Source: an uncultured Kiritimatiellota bacterium
Lineage (GTDB): Bacteria > Verrucomicrobiota > Kiritimatiellia > RFP12 > UBA1067
Length of the DNA: 32,546 bases
Reading direction: 5' to 3'
NCBI GenBank assembly: GCA_934635225.1
Contig: CAKTYZ010000024.1
Coordinates: 1-32,546, forward strand
The position numbers were made by a program, and so were the translations under genes. Positions 1-9,100 of this stretch are shown here, one piece after another. The notes beneath the pieces were generated by a model, which saw only the letters and a program-made list of their open reading frames with translations, had not been told where the DNA came from and did no database searches. The number at the start of each line of letters is the position of its first letter. The stretch's first letter is position 1.

Positions 1-69
1 CTTGTCTTTCTTCTTCTTCGATCCCCATGGCCTTCCACTCTTCTTTGCTGACCCGTTAGATATTACCAT
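1..69 (-). CDS. possible 5' end of a divergent gene (partial)
   Basis: On the - strand an open frame starts with ATG at 69-67 and runs off the left edge, giving about 23 residues that contain GRPWGSKKKKDK, a lysine-rich stretch. Short basic segments of the 'GRP-GSKNKK' kind are common near the N termini of DNA-binding proteins and some transposases, but this is too little to name a family. It would be divergent from the secretion ATPase gene. No clear ribosome-binding site is visible. The call rests only on an open frame and plausible composition, so it could be chance. Confidence 0.3.
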   Translation of the reverse strand, partial: MVISNGSAKKSGRPWGSKKKKDK

Positions 70-112
70 TTCCCGCGCCGGGATGCCTTGGCGTCGCCCT
101 ATCCTGTCTGCG

Positions 113-128
113 GGAATTATGGTATAAT
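113..128 (+). promoter_or_regulatory. extended -10 promoter of the gspE-like gene
   Basis: TATGGTATAAT ends at 128, giving a TATAAT box (123-128) with an upstream TGG as in extended -10 promoters. No good -35 box lies at the usual distance. The same TTGGTATAAT form appears before argF and paaK in this window, which supports the assignment. Transcription would start near 135, about 25 nt ahead of the chosen ATG at 160. Confidence 0.6.
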
Positions 129-159
129 CACGGCAACAGGAAAAAATCGGGAAAGACGA

Positions 160-1851
160 ATGGATCAGATACTTCAGCTTTTGGTTCAGAACGGGTACAT
201 TGACGAGGCGGGCGCGAAAGACCTTCAGGATCTCGCGAAGACCGAATCGAAGACGACGCGGCAGATAGTCATTGACCAGGGCATTCTCGACGAGGACTCG
301 CTTCTCGCCGCGATGGCGGCTTATCAGGACACCGAGGCCATCGACCTCGGGTCAATGACGATTGAGTCAGAGGTGACCGAGGCGATTCCCGCGTCCACCG
401 CGCGCATGTACAACGTCTTCCCCGTCGCGGCAGACGACACGTCCGTGACGCTGGCGACGTTCGACTTGGTCGATCCGCGCATTTCCGACGAGATGCTCTT
501 CACGCTCTCGAAGGAGGTTCGGTTCGTCTTCGCCCGCGAAAAGGACGTGATGGACCGCATTGCGCAGTACTACGGCGATTCGAACGAGTCCGTGGCGGAT
601 CTGATCAAGTCCCTCGGCGAGGGCATGAGCGACGACGAGACGCTGGCGGCGGGCGCGAACTCGAACGACATCGCCTCGATGGAGAGCGCGGCGAACTCGA
701 ACGCGATCATCAAGTTCGTGAACCTTGTCCTCTATCAAGGCGTTGTCGATCATGCGGCGGACATTCACATCGAGCCGTTCGAAGACGACTTCAAGATCCG
801 CTATCGTGTCGATGGCGCACTCTACGCGATGAAGGCTCCGGACGTGAAGATGGCCCCGGCGATCATCTCGCGCGTGAAGATTCTCGCGGGACTCAACATC
901 GCCGAGCGCCGCGTGCCTCAGGATGGCCGCATCGCGCTCACGGTCGCCGGGCGTCCGGTCGATTTGCGCGTCTCGTGTCTGCCGACGGCGCACGGTGAGT
1001 CGGTCGTCATGCGAATCCTCGATCAGACGACGACGTCGCTGGACCTTGAGAACGTCGGCCTTCCCGAAGACGTCTACGAGCAGATCACGATGGACATCGA
1101 GAAGCCGAACGGCATCTTCATCGTCACGGGCCCGACGGGTTCGGGCAAGACGACGACGCTCTACTCCGTTCTCCGCCGCATCAACCAGATCGACACGAAG
1201 CTGCTGACGGCCGAGGAGCCGGTGGAATACAACGTGGACGGCATCGTGCAGGTTCCGATCGACGCGCGTGCGGGCAACACCTTCGCGAAGGTGTTGCGCG
1301 CGTTTCTGCGACAGGACCCGGACGTGATGATGATCGGCGAGATCCGTGACCTTGAGACGGCCGAAATCGCCGTTCAGGCCGCGCTGACGGGGCACTTCGT
1401 CTTCTCGACCCTGCACACGAACGACGCGGCTGGCGCCGTCATGCGCCTCGTGGACATGAACGTCGCGCCGTATCTGCTGTCCTCGACACTGGAAGGCGTC
1501 CTCGGCCAGCGTCTCGTGCGAACCTGCTGCAAGGAGTGCAAGCAGTCGTATGAGCCGGATGACGACACGCTGGAGCGAATCGAGATGACGCGTGACCAGA
1601 TCGGCGGTCGTCCGTTTTATTTCGGCAAGGGCTGCAAGACTTGCAACGGCACGGGGTACAAGGGGCGCAAAGGCGTTTTTGAGTACCTTCGGATGTCCAA
1701 TCCGCTCCGCGAGCTCGTCAACAACAAGGCGCCGACGCTGATCATCCGCGAAAAGGCGCGCGAGCTGGGCATGCGCACGATGCGCGAAGACGGCATTCGC
1801 TCTATTCTCGACGGCTATACGACGGTGGATGAGGTTCTGCGCTATACCTGA
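160..1851 (+). CDS. GspE/PilB-type secretion or pilus assembly ATPase
   Basis: Cytoplasmic hexameric ATPase that powers type II secretion or type IV pilus assembly. The 563-residue protein has an N-terminal MshEN/GspE_N-like domain, a linker, then the ATPase core: Walker A GPTGSGKT at about residues 324-331, an Asp box (TAEEPVEYNVDG), Walker B in DPDVMMIGEIRD and a His box (GHFVFSTLHTND). A tetracysteine zinc-binding loop follows (TCCKECK from residue 455, then CKTCNGTGYKGR), typical of GspE and PilB rather than the retraction ATPase PilT. The frame is open from a TTG at 88, but ATG 160 is preferred because it follows a promoter and a purine-rich GGGAAAGA. GspE and PilB cannot be told apart without the rest of the machinery, which is not in the window. 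xseA follows after 14 nt, so they may be co-transcribed. Confidence 0.93.
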   Translation: MDQILQLLVQNGYIDEAGAKDLQDLAKTESKTTRQIVIDQGILDEDSLLAAMAAYQDTEAIDLGSMTIESEVTEAIPASTARMYNVFPVAADDTSVTLATFDLVDPRISDEMLFTLSKEVRFVFAREKDVMDRIAQYYGDSNESVADLIKSLGEGMSDDETLAAGANSNDIASMESAANSNAIIKFVNLVLYQGVVDHAADIHIEPFEDDFKIRYRVDGALYAMKAPDVKMAPAIISRVKILAGLNIAERRVPQDGRIALTVAGRPVDLRVSCLPTAHGESVVMRILDQTTTSLDLENVGLPEDVYEQITMDIEKPNGIFIVTGPTGSGKTTTLYSVLRRINQIDTKLLTAEEPVEYNVDGIVQVPIDARAGNTFAKVLRAFLRQDPDVMMIGEIRDLETAEIAVQAALTGHFVFSTLHTNDAAGAVMRLVDMNVAPYLLSSTLEGVLGQRLVRTCCKECKQSYEPDDDTLERIEMTRDQIGGRPFYFGKGCKTCNGTGYKGRKGVFEYLRMSNPLRELVNNKAPTLIIREKARELGMRTMREDGIRSILDGYTTVDEVLRYT

Positions 1852-1865
1852 GGCGCGGGGCGGCC

Positions 1866-3071
1866 ATGGCAGACGCGAAGCAGTATCCGCGCTATACGGT
1901 CACGACCCTCACCGAAGGCATCCGCGCGGCCCTTGAGAAGCCGTTTGCGCGCATCATCGTGGACGGCGAGGTCAGCGGTTGGCGACGATATCCGTCCGGC
2001 CATTGCTATTTCACGCTCAAGGACTCTGATGCGCAGATTTCCGCCGTGATGTTCAAGAGCTCGTTTGAACGCTGCGCTGTGCGCGAGGGCCTGAAGGATG
2101 GCGCGAAAGTCGCCGTCTTCGGCAATGTCTCCGTCTATGGGCCGCGCGGCACGTACCAGATCACCGTTCTGTCCGCGAAACTGGCGGGCGTGGGCGACCT
2201 TATGCGGCAATATCTTGCGCTCAAGGAAAAGCTGACGCGCGAAGGGCTGTTCGACGCGGCGCGCAAGCGTCCGCTGCCGAAGCTGCCGCGCCGCATCGGC
2301 ATCGTGACGAGCGAGGCCGGCGCGGTCATACATGACATGTGCACGGTCTTGACGCGGCGTTTTCCGAATCTTGAGATTCGCCTTTTCCCGTGTCTGGTCC
2401 AGGGCGAGGCGGCCCCGGAGACGATTCGCGCGGGAATCGCCCACTTCAACGCGGAGACGGACTGGTGCGCGGATCTCCTCATTGTCGCGCGCGGCGGCGG
2501 ATCGTTCGAGGACTTGTTCTGCTTCAATGACGAGGGCGTGGTGCGGACGGTCGCGGCGTCGGCGATTCCGACCGTCAGTGCGGTCGGGCATGAGACGGAC
2601 TTTACGCTGTGCGACTTTGCGGCGGACGTGCGGGCGGGAACGCCGTCGATCGCGGCTGAAATCGCCGTGCCGGTCCTTGCCGACCTCCGGGCGCAACTTG
2701 CCGCGTTTGACATGCAACTTGCGGCGGCGTTGCGCGGGCGCGGCGAGTTTTACGCCCAGCGTGTCGATCAGCTTGCAGATGGTTTGGGCGCGTCGCTTTC
2801 GCTGGCGCTTGCCCGCGCCGAACATCGGCTCGTGGCGCTGGCGCCGCGCCTGTCCCCGGCGCTTACCCTGCGATTCCAGCATGTCGTTGCGCGATTCGAG
2901 AAGGCCGAAGCCAAGCTGGCGGCGTATTCGCCGTATGGCGTCCTGGAACGCGGCTATTCGCTGACGACATCTGTGGCCGGCGCGGTCGTCAGGGATGCTG
3001 CCGCGCTTCGGGCGGGCGATGCCCTGGTCACGCGATTCGCCAAGGGTTCGGTCTCCTCCACCGTGACCTGA
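1866..3071 (+). CDS. xseA: exodeoxyribonuclease VII large subunit
   Basis: Catalytic subunit of exonuclease VII, which degrades single-stranded DNA from both ends to short acid-soluble oligonucleotides in repair and recombination. The 401-residue protein begins with an OB-fold domain (IIVDGEVSGWRRYPSGHCYF). The conserved catalytic region follows, including GIVTSEAGAVIHD, ARGGGSFEDLFCFNDE and SAVGHETDFTLCDFAADVRA. The coiled-coil C-terminal part is somewhat shorter than in the E. coli protein (about 456 residues). A small subunit gene (xseB) is not seen next to it. The gene starts 14 nt after the preceding stop, suggesting read-through from the secretion ATPase promoter. Confidence 0.95.
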   Translation: MADAKQYPRYTVTTLTEGIRAALEKPFARIIVDGEVSGWRRYPSGHCYFTLKDSDAQISAVMFKSSFERCAVREGLKDGAKVAVFGNVSVYGPRGTYQITVLSAKLAGVGDLMRQYLALKEKLTREGLFDAARKRPLPKLPRRIGIVTSEAGAVIHDMCTVLTRRFPNLEIRLFPCLVQGEAAPETIRAGIAHFNAETDWCADLLIVARGGGSFEDLFCFNDEGVVRTVAASAIPTVSAVGHETDFTLCDFAADVRAGTPSIAAEIAVPVLADLRAQLAAFDMQLAAALRGRGEFYAQRVDQLADGLGASLSLALARAEHRLVALAPRLSPALTLRFQHVVARFEKAEAKLAAYSPYGVLERGYSLTTSVAGAVVRDAAALRAGDALVTRFAKGSVSSTVT

Positions 3072-3073
3072 TT

Positions 3074-3104
3074 TTTGGTATAATACCGACTTCTCAAAGG
3101 AAAG
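3074..3104 (+). promoter_or_regulatory. extended -10 promoter and RBS of argF
   Basis: TTTTTGGTATAATACC contains TATAAT at 3079-3084 with the TGG extension and no obvious -35. An AAAGGAAAG Shine-Dalgarno region (3096-3104) lies about 7 nt before the ATG at 3112. The promoter lies immediately after the xseA stop (TGA at 3069-3071). Confidence 0.65.
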
Positions 3105-3111
3105 AACAGAT

Positions 3112-4119
3112 ATGCTTACGTGGATGGATTCTCTCAAAGGGCGCTCGATGATGCGCCTGGCCTCGTTTACCGACGAGGAAATGAAGAATTTGATCGAACT
3201 CTCGGAGCAGCTCAAGGCGCGGCGTGCGGCGGGCGTGCGCGGCGACCTCCTGCACCGCAAGAACGTCGCGCTCATCTTCGAGAAGAGCTCGACGCGGACG
3301 CGCAACTCGACCTTGATTGCGATTCGCGACGAGGGCGGCAACGGCGAATACCTGACGCGGCCGGATATCCACTTCGGCAAGAAGGAGTCCGTGAAGGACA
3401 CTGCGCGTGTGCTGGGGCGCATCTACGACGGCATCCTTTTCCGCGGGTTCAAGCAGCGCGACTGCGAGGACCTGGCGAAGCATTCGGGCGTCCCCGTGTG
3501 GAATGGCTTGACGGACGATTATCACCCGACGCAGATCTTCGCGGATCTCCTGACGATCAAGGAGAACTTCGGCTCCCTTGACGCGAACACGTGCGTCGCC
3601 TATGTCGGCGACGGGCGCAACAATGTCGCGAATTCGCTGATGATGGGGTGCGCGAAGTGCGGCGTGCGCTACGTCTGCTGTTGCCCGAACGAACTGCGCC
3701 CAGACGAGACGGTCTTGGCTGAGGCCGAGGCCGTCGCGCGCCAGAACGGCGTTGACGTCCGCGTTTCCGAGAACCCGACGGAGGGCGTGAAGGGCGCGAA
3801 CGTGCTTTATACGGACGTCTGGGTCTCCATGGGTGAGGAGTCGAAGGCCGCCGAGCGCATCAAGATGCTGCGTCCCTATCAGATCAACATGGACCTCATG
3901 CGGGCGACGGGCAATCTCGACGGACGACTGCTCTTTCTGCACTGTCTGCCGGCGTTCCACGACTTCAGCACCGAGGTTACGAAGGACTGTGGCGCGTTGG
4001 AGGTGACGGACGAGGTCTTTGAGTCGAAATACTCTAAGGTCTTTGACGAGTCCGAGAACCGCATGCATACGATCAAAGCGCTTCTCGTCTCTGCGCTGTG
4101 CGATCGCGCATCCGTCTGA
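3112..4119 (+). CDS. argF: ornithine carbamoyltransferase
   Basis: Transfers the carbamoyl group from carbamoyl phosphate to ornithine, making citrulline in arginine biosynthesis (or running in reverse in the arginine deiminase pathway). The 335-residue length is normal. Signatures are FEKSSTRTR (carbamoyl phosphate binding), GKKESVKDTARVLGRIYDGI, VPVWNGLTDDYHPTQ and LHCLPAFHD near the C terminus, the HCLP loop that binds ornithine. These match ornithine rather than aspartate carbamoyltransferases. It has its own extended -10 promoter and a good RBS. ilvE follows after 37 nt with its own RBS, so the two amino-acid genes may form a small transcription unit. No other arginine genes are in the window, so anabolic and catabolic roles cannot be separated. 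Confidence 0.94.
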   Translation: MLTWMDSLKGRSMMRLASFTDEEMKNLIELSEQLKARRAAGVRGDLLHRKNVALIFEKSSTRTRNSTLIAIRDEGGNGEYLTRPDIHFGKKESVKDTARVLGRIYDGILFRGFKQRDCEDLAKHSGVPVWNGLTDDYHPTQIFADLLTIKENFGSLDANTCVAYVGDGRNNVANSLMMGCAKCGVRYVCCCPNELRPDETVLAEAEAVARQNGVDVRVSENPTEGVKGANVLYTDVWVSMGEESKAAERIKMLRPYQINMDLMRATGNLDGRLLFLHCLPAFHDFSTEVTKDCGALEVTDEVFESKYSKVFDESENRMHTIKALLVSALCDRASV

Positions 4120-4156
4120 TGTCTGGCGGAAAGGATCTTGAAAGGAAGAACGAACA

Positions 4157-5185
4157 ATGAAAGCACCTAAGAAAGGTATCAAGTGGGAGACGCTCGGGTT
4201 CGGGTTCTCCGACGTCAACTGTCATCTTCGGATGACCTGGAAGAACGGCAAGTGGTCGAAGCCGTTCTTTGTCAAGGAGCCGTGGATTTGCATGCATATC
4301 GGCGCGGCGTGCCTCCATTACGGGCAGGAGTGCTTTGAAGGAATCAAGGCGTTCCGTCAGGAGTCAGGCAAGGTCGTCATCTTCCGGCCCGACGAAAACG
4401 CGAAGCGCATGTACCGCACGGCCGAGCGCACGTGCATGCCGCCGGTTCCGGTCGAGACGTTCGTCGAGTGCTGCCAGGCGGTCGTGAAGAAGAACGCCGA
4501 ATATGTGCCGCCGTATGGGACGGGCGGGTCGCTGTATCTGAGGCCGCTTCTGATTGGCACCGGTCCGCAGATTGGCGTCGCCCCGGCGAAGGAATACACG
4601 TTCATGATCATGGTCATGCCGGTTGGCGCCTACTACAAGGGCGGCCTGAAGCCGGTGCGCGCCGTCATCTTCGACCAGTGGGACCGTGCGGCTCCGCACG
4701 GCATGGGCGACGTGAAGGTCGGCGGCAACTATGCGGCGGGCATCTTTGCGCACGAGAAGGCGAAGCGCGAGGGCTGGCCTGTTGAGCTGTACCTTGACGC
4801 GAAGACGCACAAGTATATCGAGGAATTCGCGACATCCAACTTCGCGGGAATCACGAAGGACGGCGTGTATGTCACGCCGGACAGCTGTTCTGTCCTGCCG
4901 TCCGTGACGAACATGTCGCTCAAGCAGTGTGCGAAAGACCTCGGCATCAAGGTCGAATGCCGTCCCGTGCCGTTTACGGAACTCAGGAAGTTCAAGGCCG
5001 TCGCCGCACTCGGCACGGCGGTCGTGATCACGCCCGTCTGGGAGATTACCCGCAACGACAAGGTCATCAAGATCTCTGACGAGAAGAAGGTCGATCCGAC
5101 GCTCCAGAAGCTTTACGATCAGGTTCAGGGCATCCAGTACGGCACGATAAAGGACACGCACAACTGGTGTCTCGAAGTGAAGTAA
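4157..5185 (+). CDS. ilvE: branched-chain amino acid aminotransferase
   Basis: PLP-dependent class IV aminotransferase that interconverts valine, leucine and isoleucine with their 2-oxo acids using 2-oxoglutarate/glutamate. The 342 residues match the longer BCAT group. Seen in the protein are HYGQECFEGIKAFR, GSLYLRPLLIGTGPQIGV and VKVGGNYAAG, whose lysine (about residue 187) is the expected PLP Schiff-base residue. LYLDAKTHKYIEEFATSNF follows, the usual glutamate-containing segment downstream of it. An AAAGGAAG RBS lies just before the ATG. The 3' end lies very close to, or overlaps, the recJ start, so the two are probably translated from one message. Confidence 0.94.
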   Translation: MKAPKKGIKWETLGFGFSDVNCHLRMTWKNGKWSKPFFVKEPWICMHIGAACLHYGQECFEGIKAFRQESGKVVIFRPDENAKRMYRTAERTCMPPVPVETFVECCQAVVKKNAEYVPPYGTGGSLYLRPLLIGTGPQIGVAPAKEYTFMIMVMPVGAYYKGGLKPVRAVIFDQWDRAAPHGMGDVKVGGNYAAGIFAHEKAKREGWPVELYLDAKTHKYIEEFATSNFAGITKDGVYVTPDSCSVLPSVTNMSLKQCAKDLGIKVECRPVPFTELRKFKAVAALGTAVVITPVWEITRNDKVIKISDEKKVDPTLQKLYDQVQGIQYGTIKDTHNWCLEVK

Positions 5186-5205
5186 GCGGAAAGGGCGAAA
5201 CGGAT

Positions 5206-6909
5206 TTGGTGGAGTGCCTTCCGGACGTCCTGCTACGGCTTCTCCGTGCCCGCGGGATTGATGACGCGGACATGGAGGAGTTCCTTAATCCGTCGTTGAG
5301 GAATTTGGCCTCCCCGGAGGAACTTCCTGGCGTTATCCAGGCGACGGGGATTCTCCTTTCGGCGATTGCCGAGAAGAAGACCATTGTCGTTTTCGGAGAC
5401 TACGATTGCGATGGCGTCTGCGCGACGGCGATCCTCGTCAAGGTCCTCTCGGCTCTCATGTCGAATGAGCAGGACGCGTCGGGTCGCGTCGCCCCTTTCA
5501 TCCCCGAGCGTCTGACGGAAGGCTACGGCATGAGCGACGCGTCTGTCTCACGCTTGCTGGAGGAGATTCCGGATGTCGGTCTGGTCATCACGGTTGACAA
5601 TGGCATCAACTCCATCAAGCAGGTTGCGGACCTGAAGGCGAGAGGGGTGTCCGTTGTCGTGACGGACCATCATCTCCCTAGCTATGCGCGGGTTGCGGAC
5701 GGAGCGCAAGGTGAGATGCTGTTGCCGGAGGCGGAAGTCGTCGTCAACCCGAAGGTTGCGGCACCTCCGCATCTGCAGAACCTTTGTGGGGCGGGCGTCG
5801 CCTTCTTCTTAGCGAACAGCCTTGTGGCGGAAGCGAAAGAACGAGGTCTTTATGAAGGCCCAAAGATCGGCGGACCTCTGCTTGTCCTCGCGGGACTTGC
5901 GACGGTGACGGACATCATGCCGGTTCTTGGGCAAAACCGCATTCTCGTAGCTGAGGCTTTGAAGAACTTTCGGATGTGTGCGCCGTTGGGGCTGAGGGAG
6001 CTCCATTTCCGTGCCGCGCGGAACGCGCGCGGCGAGCTGACGTCGCGCGACTTCGGCTTTATGCTGGGGCCGCGCATCAATGCGGCCGGGCGTCTTGCCA
6101 GCGGCATGGACGCCTTGGACCTTGTGCTGGAGACGAACCGCGAGCGCGTGCGCGAGTACGCGATTCGGATCGATCTCAACAATGCCGAACGCAAGACCAT
6201 TGAGCAGAGGATGACGGACGAAGCGCTTGCGAAAGTCGTTCCGAATGCGGCGGCGCAGGTCATTGATTTGCCGGACGGACATCCGGGCGTCGCGGGCATT
6301 GTTGCCGCGCGCGTGATGGAGCGTCTTGGCGAGACAGTCCCCGTTTGTGTCCTTGCGGGCGGGCATGGCAGTGCGCGTGCGCCTGTTGGGATCAACATTC
6401 GCGACGCCTTTGTCGCGTGCGACGAGGTACTGGAACGTTATGGGGGCCATGCGGCGGCGGGCGGTTTTTCCGTCAAGGACGGACAAGTCGATCATTTTCG
6501 CGAACTCTTGGCGGCGTATTGCGAGAAATTCCAGACAACGGACATGCGACCCGGCAAACCGACGGACCTTTGGCTCGACCTTGCGGACGTCACGCTTGAA
6601 CTGGCCGAGGCTTTGGTTCGGTTGGAACCCTTTGGCGAGGGAAACCCCGAACCCGTCTTCGGCTTGCGGCGCGTCCTTCTTCAGGATGTTCGTCCGATGG
6701 GCGCGGAGGGGCGCCATCTCTCGGCGATGGTCGGCGTTCCGGACTCTCGCGTGTCGGCGAACCGTCTGCGTGCGCTTTGGTGGAATCACGGAGGTCTGGT
6801 CGAGGAACTCCGAGGGAAAGGGGCCTGTCCGCATGATTTGCGCTTTTCCTTGTCCGTCTCGGACTTCGGCGAGCGGCATGCGGAGCTTCGACTGGTTTCG
6901 ATAGATTGA
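5206..6909 (+). CDS. recJ: single-stranded-DNA-specific exonuclease RecJ
   Basis: 5'-3' single-strand exonuclease of the DHH phosphoesterase family, acting in recombination and mismatch or base-excision repair. Visible motifs are VVFGDYDCDGVCA (motif I), VITVDNGINS, VVTDHHLPS (the DHH motif), GAGVAFFLANSL, LATVTDIMPV and the DHHA1-side segment GPRINAAGRLASGMDALDL. GHPGVAGIVAARVMER and GGHAAAGGFSV follow. The frame is open from a GTG at 5167 inside ilvE, giving 580 residues. TTG 5206 (567 residues) is chosen because GGAAAGGG at 5189-5196 is a suitable RBS for it; GTG 5209 is nearly as good. Either way the gene follows ilvE immediately. Confidence 0.92.
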   Translation: MVECLPDVLLRLLRARGIDDADMEEFLNPSLRNLASPEELPGVIQATGILLSAIAEKKTIVVFGDYDCDGVCATAILVKVLSALMSNEQDASGRVAPFIPERLTEGYGMSDASVSRLLEEIPDVGLVITVDNGINSIKQVADLKARGVSVVVTDHHLPSYARVADGAQGEMLLPEAEVVVNPKVAAPPHLQNLCGAGVAFFLANSLVAEAKERGLYEGPKIGGPLLVLAGLATVTDIMPVLGQNRILVAEALKNFRMCAPLGLRELHFRAARNARGELTSRDFGFMLGPRINAAGRLASGMDALDLVLETNRERVREYAIRIDLNNAERKTIEQRMTDEALAKVVPNAAAQVIDLPDGHPGVAGIVAARVMERLGETVPVCVLAGGHGSARAPVGINIRDAFVACDEVLERYGGHAAAGGFSVKDGQVDHFRELLAAYCEKFQTTDMRPGKPTDLWLDLADVTLELAEALVRLEPFGEGNPEPVFGLRRVLLQDVRPMGAEGRHLSAMVGVPDSRVSANRLRALWWNHGGLVEELRGKGACPHDLRFSLSVSDFGERHAELRLVSID

Positions 6910-6939
6910 CATTTACATAGTTTTCTTGTGACAATTCGT

Positions 6940-7758
6940 ATGAAATTCCCGATAGAACTCAAACGTCCGCTGATTGTTTTCGACCTTGAAACGACTGGGC
7001 TTTTCCCGCGCAAAGACCGCATTGTCGAAATCGCGGCGGTGAAGTTGAACCCCGATGGGAGCGAGGAGACATTGGAACGTCTCGTCAATCCGGGCATTCC
7101 GATTCCGCCGGAGACGACGGCCATCCACAAAGTGGACGATTCGATGGTGAAGGACTTGCCGACATTTGCGGAACTTGCGGATGAGATTTATGCGTTTTTT
7201 GAGGGATGTGATGTCGCCGGATTCAATTCCGACCGCTACGACATCCCATGCCTGGAGTCAGAGTTCCTGCGTGTTGGGCGCAACTTTTCAGCAGCGGTCG
7301 TCAACCGCATTGACGTGCAGCGCATCTACCACAAGATGGAACCGCGTGACCTGACGTCAGCCGTTCGATACTACTGCAATCGTCCGCATGATGGTGCGCA
7401 TGGCGCGTTGGCGGACGCCATTGCGACGAAAGATGTCTTTGCCGCACAGCTCGAACGGGCACAGTCAGCGGCGGAAGGCGACCGTTATGCCGCATTGAAA
7501 GGGAAGAATATTGCGGAACTGGACAGACTGCTCGTCCCTCACGATCCGCTCAACGCCGACCGTGCGGGCTTCTTCCGTTGGCGAGACGGCGTGTTGTATG
7601 TCAACTTCGGCAAGAAGAAAGGCGAACCGCTAAAACGCCTGATGCTCAAGGAACCGAGCTTTTTGCGGTGGATTGTCAAAGGCGACTTCGACACGGACGT
7701 GAAGGCGATTGCGGCAGATGCGCTGGAAGGGCGGTTGCCGTCGCCTCCTGTCGTCTGA
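6940..7758 (+). CDS. DnaQ-like 3'-5' exonuclease
   Basis: DEDDh-family exonuclease of about 272 residues. The DnaQ fold carries Exo I in VFDLETTGLFPRKDRIVEIA, Exo II in DVAGFNSDRYDIPCLESEF, and Exo III in HDGAHGALADAIATKDVFA (the H and D of DEDDh). The last 90 or so residues (FRWRDGVLYVNFGKKKGEPL, then EPSFLRWIVKGDF) resemble the C-terminal extension of exonuclease X-type proteins, a 'gets-more-than-GKxKG' module. It is therefore more likely a stand-alone repair nuclease than the Pol III epsilon subunit. GTG 6928 is an alternative start; neither start has a strong RBS. It lies 30 nt after recJ, so both may act in the same repair context. Confidence 0.85.
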   Translation: MKFPIELKRPLIVFDLETTGLFPRKDRIVEIAAVKLNPDGSEETLERLVNPGIPIPPETTAIHKVDDSMVKDLPTFAELADEIYAFFEGCDVAGFNSDRYDIPCLESEFLRVGRNFSAAVVNRIDVQRIYHKMEPRDLTSAVRYYCNRPHDGAHGALADAIATKDVFAAQLERAQSAAEGDRYAALKGKNIAELDRLLVPHDPLNADRAGFFRWRDGVLYVNFGKKKGEPLKRLMLKEPSFLRWIVKGDFDTDVKAIAADALEGRLPSPPVV

Positions 7759-7765
7759 TGCGATT

Positions 7766-7797
7766 TTTTGGTATAATACTATCCAATAGAGGTGATG
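7766..7797 (+). promoter_or_regulatory. extended -10 promoter and RBS of paaK
   Basis: TTTTTTGGTATAATAC with TATAAT at 7772-7777 starts just downstream of the exonuclease stop. AGAGGTGA at 7788-7795 is an RBS 7 nt ahead of the ATG at 7803. The -10 region is nearly identical to the argF promoter. Confidence 0.65.
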
Positions 7798-7802
7798 TCA
7801 TT

Positions 7803-9083
7803 ATGGCGATGTGGAACAGATCGGCGGAGACGCTGAGCCGGGAGGCGTACGCGAAGCTCCAGTTGGAAGGGTTGAAGAAGTCCTTGAACCGTGTGTGGGC
7901 GAACCCGTTCTATCGGGGGCGTCTGCAGAAGTGTGGCGTTGCTTCGCCAGAGGACGTGAAGTCCTTGGAGGACCTGTCGAACCTGCCGTTCTTTACGAAA
8001 GACGATTTCCGAGAGGCCTATCCGCTGAAGATGAACTGTGTTCCGCGCGAAGATCTGATGGAGTTCCACATGTCTTCGGGCTCGACGGGAACGCCCGTCG
8101 TCATGGCCTACACCAAGAATGACCTCCTTCAGTGGGCGGAGTGCATGGCGCGTTGCTATGCGATGGCGGGGTTGGAGAAGGGTGATGCGCTTCAGATCAT
8201 GCCGACATTTGGCCTTTTCAACGGCGGTTTCGGCTGTTATCATGGCGCGCGGAAGGCCCAGCTCTTCACGATTCCCGCGTCTTCGGGCAACACGGAGCGT
8301 CAAATCAAGCTGATGAAGGACTTTCGGACGAAAGGCTTCGTTTCCGTCGTCTCGTATGTGCCGCGTCTCATTGAAAAGCTGGATTCGTGCCCGGAAGGCG
8401 AACGGGACTTGCCTTGGCTGAAGGTCGGCATCTTCGGCTCCGAGACCTTCTCGGACGAGACGCGCCGGCGCATCGAGTCGCGGCTTGGCATTGAGTGCTT
8501 TGACATCTACGGGATGACTGAGACGGGCGGCATCGGCACAACAGGGCAGGATTGCAAGTGCCACTGTGGGCTTCATGTCTGGGAAGACCAGTACATCACT
8601 GAAATCATTGATCCTGCCACGGGGAAAATCGTGCCGGACGGCGAGTACGGCGAGGTCGTCTTCACGTCGTTGACGCGCGAATCAATGCCAATCATCCGCT
8701 ATCGTACGCACGACATCACGCGTATCGTGAGTCGGGAGAAATGCGCGTGTGGGCGCACGTCTCTTCGGATTGACCGTATTACGGGCCGAACGGACGATAT
8801 GCTCATTGTCAAAGGTGTCAACTTCTATCCGCGTCAAGTTGAACAGGCCCTGAAGGAGATTCCGGGTGTTGCGGATGAGTTTGAAATTATCCTTGAGGAG
8901 CGTCATGGCATGACGGACGTCACGGTCAATGTCGAGGCCGAGCCGGGCGTGACGGGCCATATGGTCGCGAAGCACCTGCGCGAGCGTCTCGGCTTCCTGC
9001 CGAAGGGTGATGTCTTCCCAATCGGCGCCCTGCCGCGCAATGAGGGCAAGGCCAAGCGGGTGATCCGCAAGATTCTGGATTAG
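7803..9083 (+). CDS. paaK: phenylacetate-CoA ligase family AMP-forming ligase
   Basis: Adenylate-forming enzyme that activates an aryl acid (classically phenylacetate) to its CoA thioester. The 426-residue length fits the PaaK family. Signatures are LPFFTKDDFREAYPL, the AMP/phosphate loop HMSSGSTGTPVVMAYT, DIYGMTETGGIG, and a cysteine-rich zinc-binding part (CKCHCGLHVWEDQY, then CACGRTSLRIDRITGRTDD). MLIVKGVNFYPRQVEQAL and the C-terminal lysine-bearing tail RNEGKAKRVIRKI follow. The frame is open further upstream, but ATG 7803 has the RBS and promoter. In gut anaerobes this family is often paired with indolepyruvate ferredoxin oxidoreductase in aromatic amino-acid metabolism. No partner gene is present here, so the substrate stays open. 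Confidence 0.9.
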   Translation: MAMWNRSAETLSREAYAKLQLEGLKKSLNRVWANPFYRGRLQKCGVASPEDVKSLEDLSNLPFFTKDDFREAYPLKMNCVPREDLMEFHMSSGSTGTPVVMAYTKNDLLQWAECMARCYAMAGLEKGDALQIMPTFGLFNGGFGCYHGARKAQLFTIPASSGNTERQIKLMKDFRTKGFVSVVSYVPRLIEKLDSCPEGERDLPWLKVGIFGSETFSDETRRRIESRLGIECFDIYGMTETGGIGTTGQDCKCHCGLHVWEDQYITEIIDPATGKIVPDGEYGEVVFTSLTRESMPIIRYRTHDITRIVSREKCACGRTSLRIDRITGRTDDMLIVKGVNFYPRQVEQALKEIPGVADEFEIILEERHGMTDVTVNVEAEPGVTGHMVAKHLRERLGFLPKGDVFPIGALPRNEGKAKRVIRKILD

Positions 9084-9100
9084 GCAACGCGGGCGATTCC

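Noticed and set aside
367..1416. 349-codon antisense frame within the gspE-like gene
   Set aside because: Same reason: shadow of a well-supported gene, no domain or RBS.
6906..6935. TTGACA...GACAAT as a promoter for the DnaQ-like gene
   Set aside because: The -10 is poor and the start would fall at the start codon; read-through from recJ is simpler.
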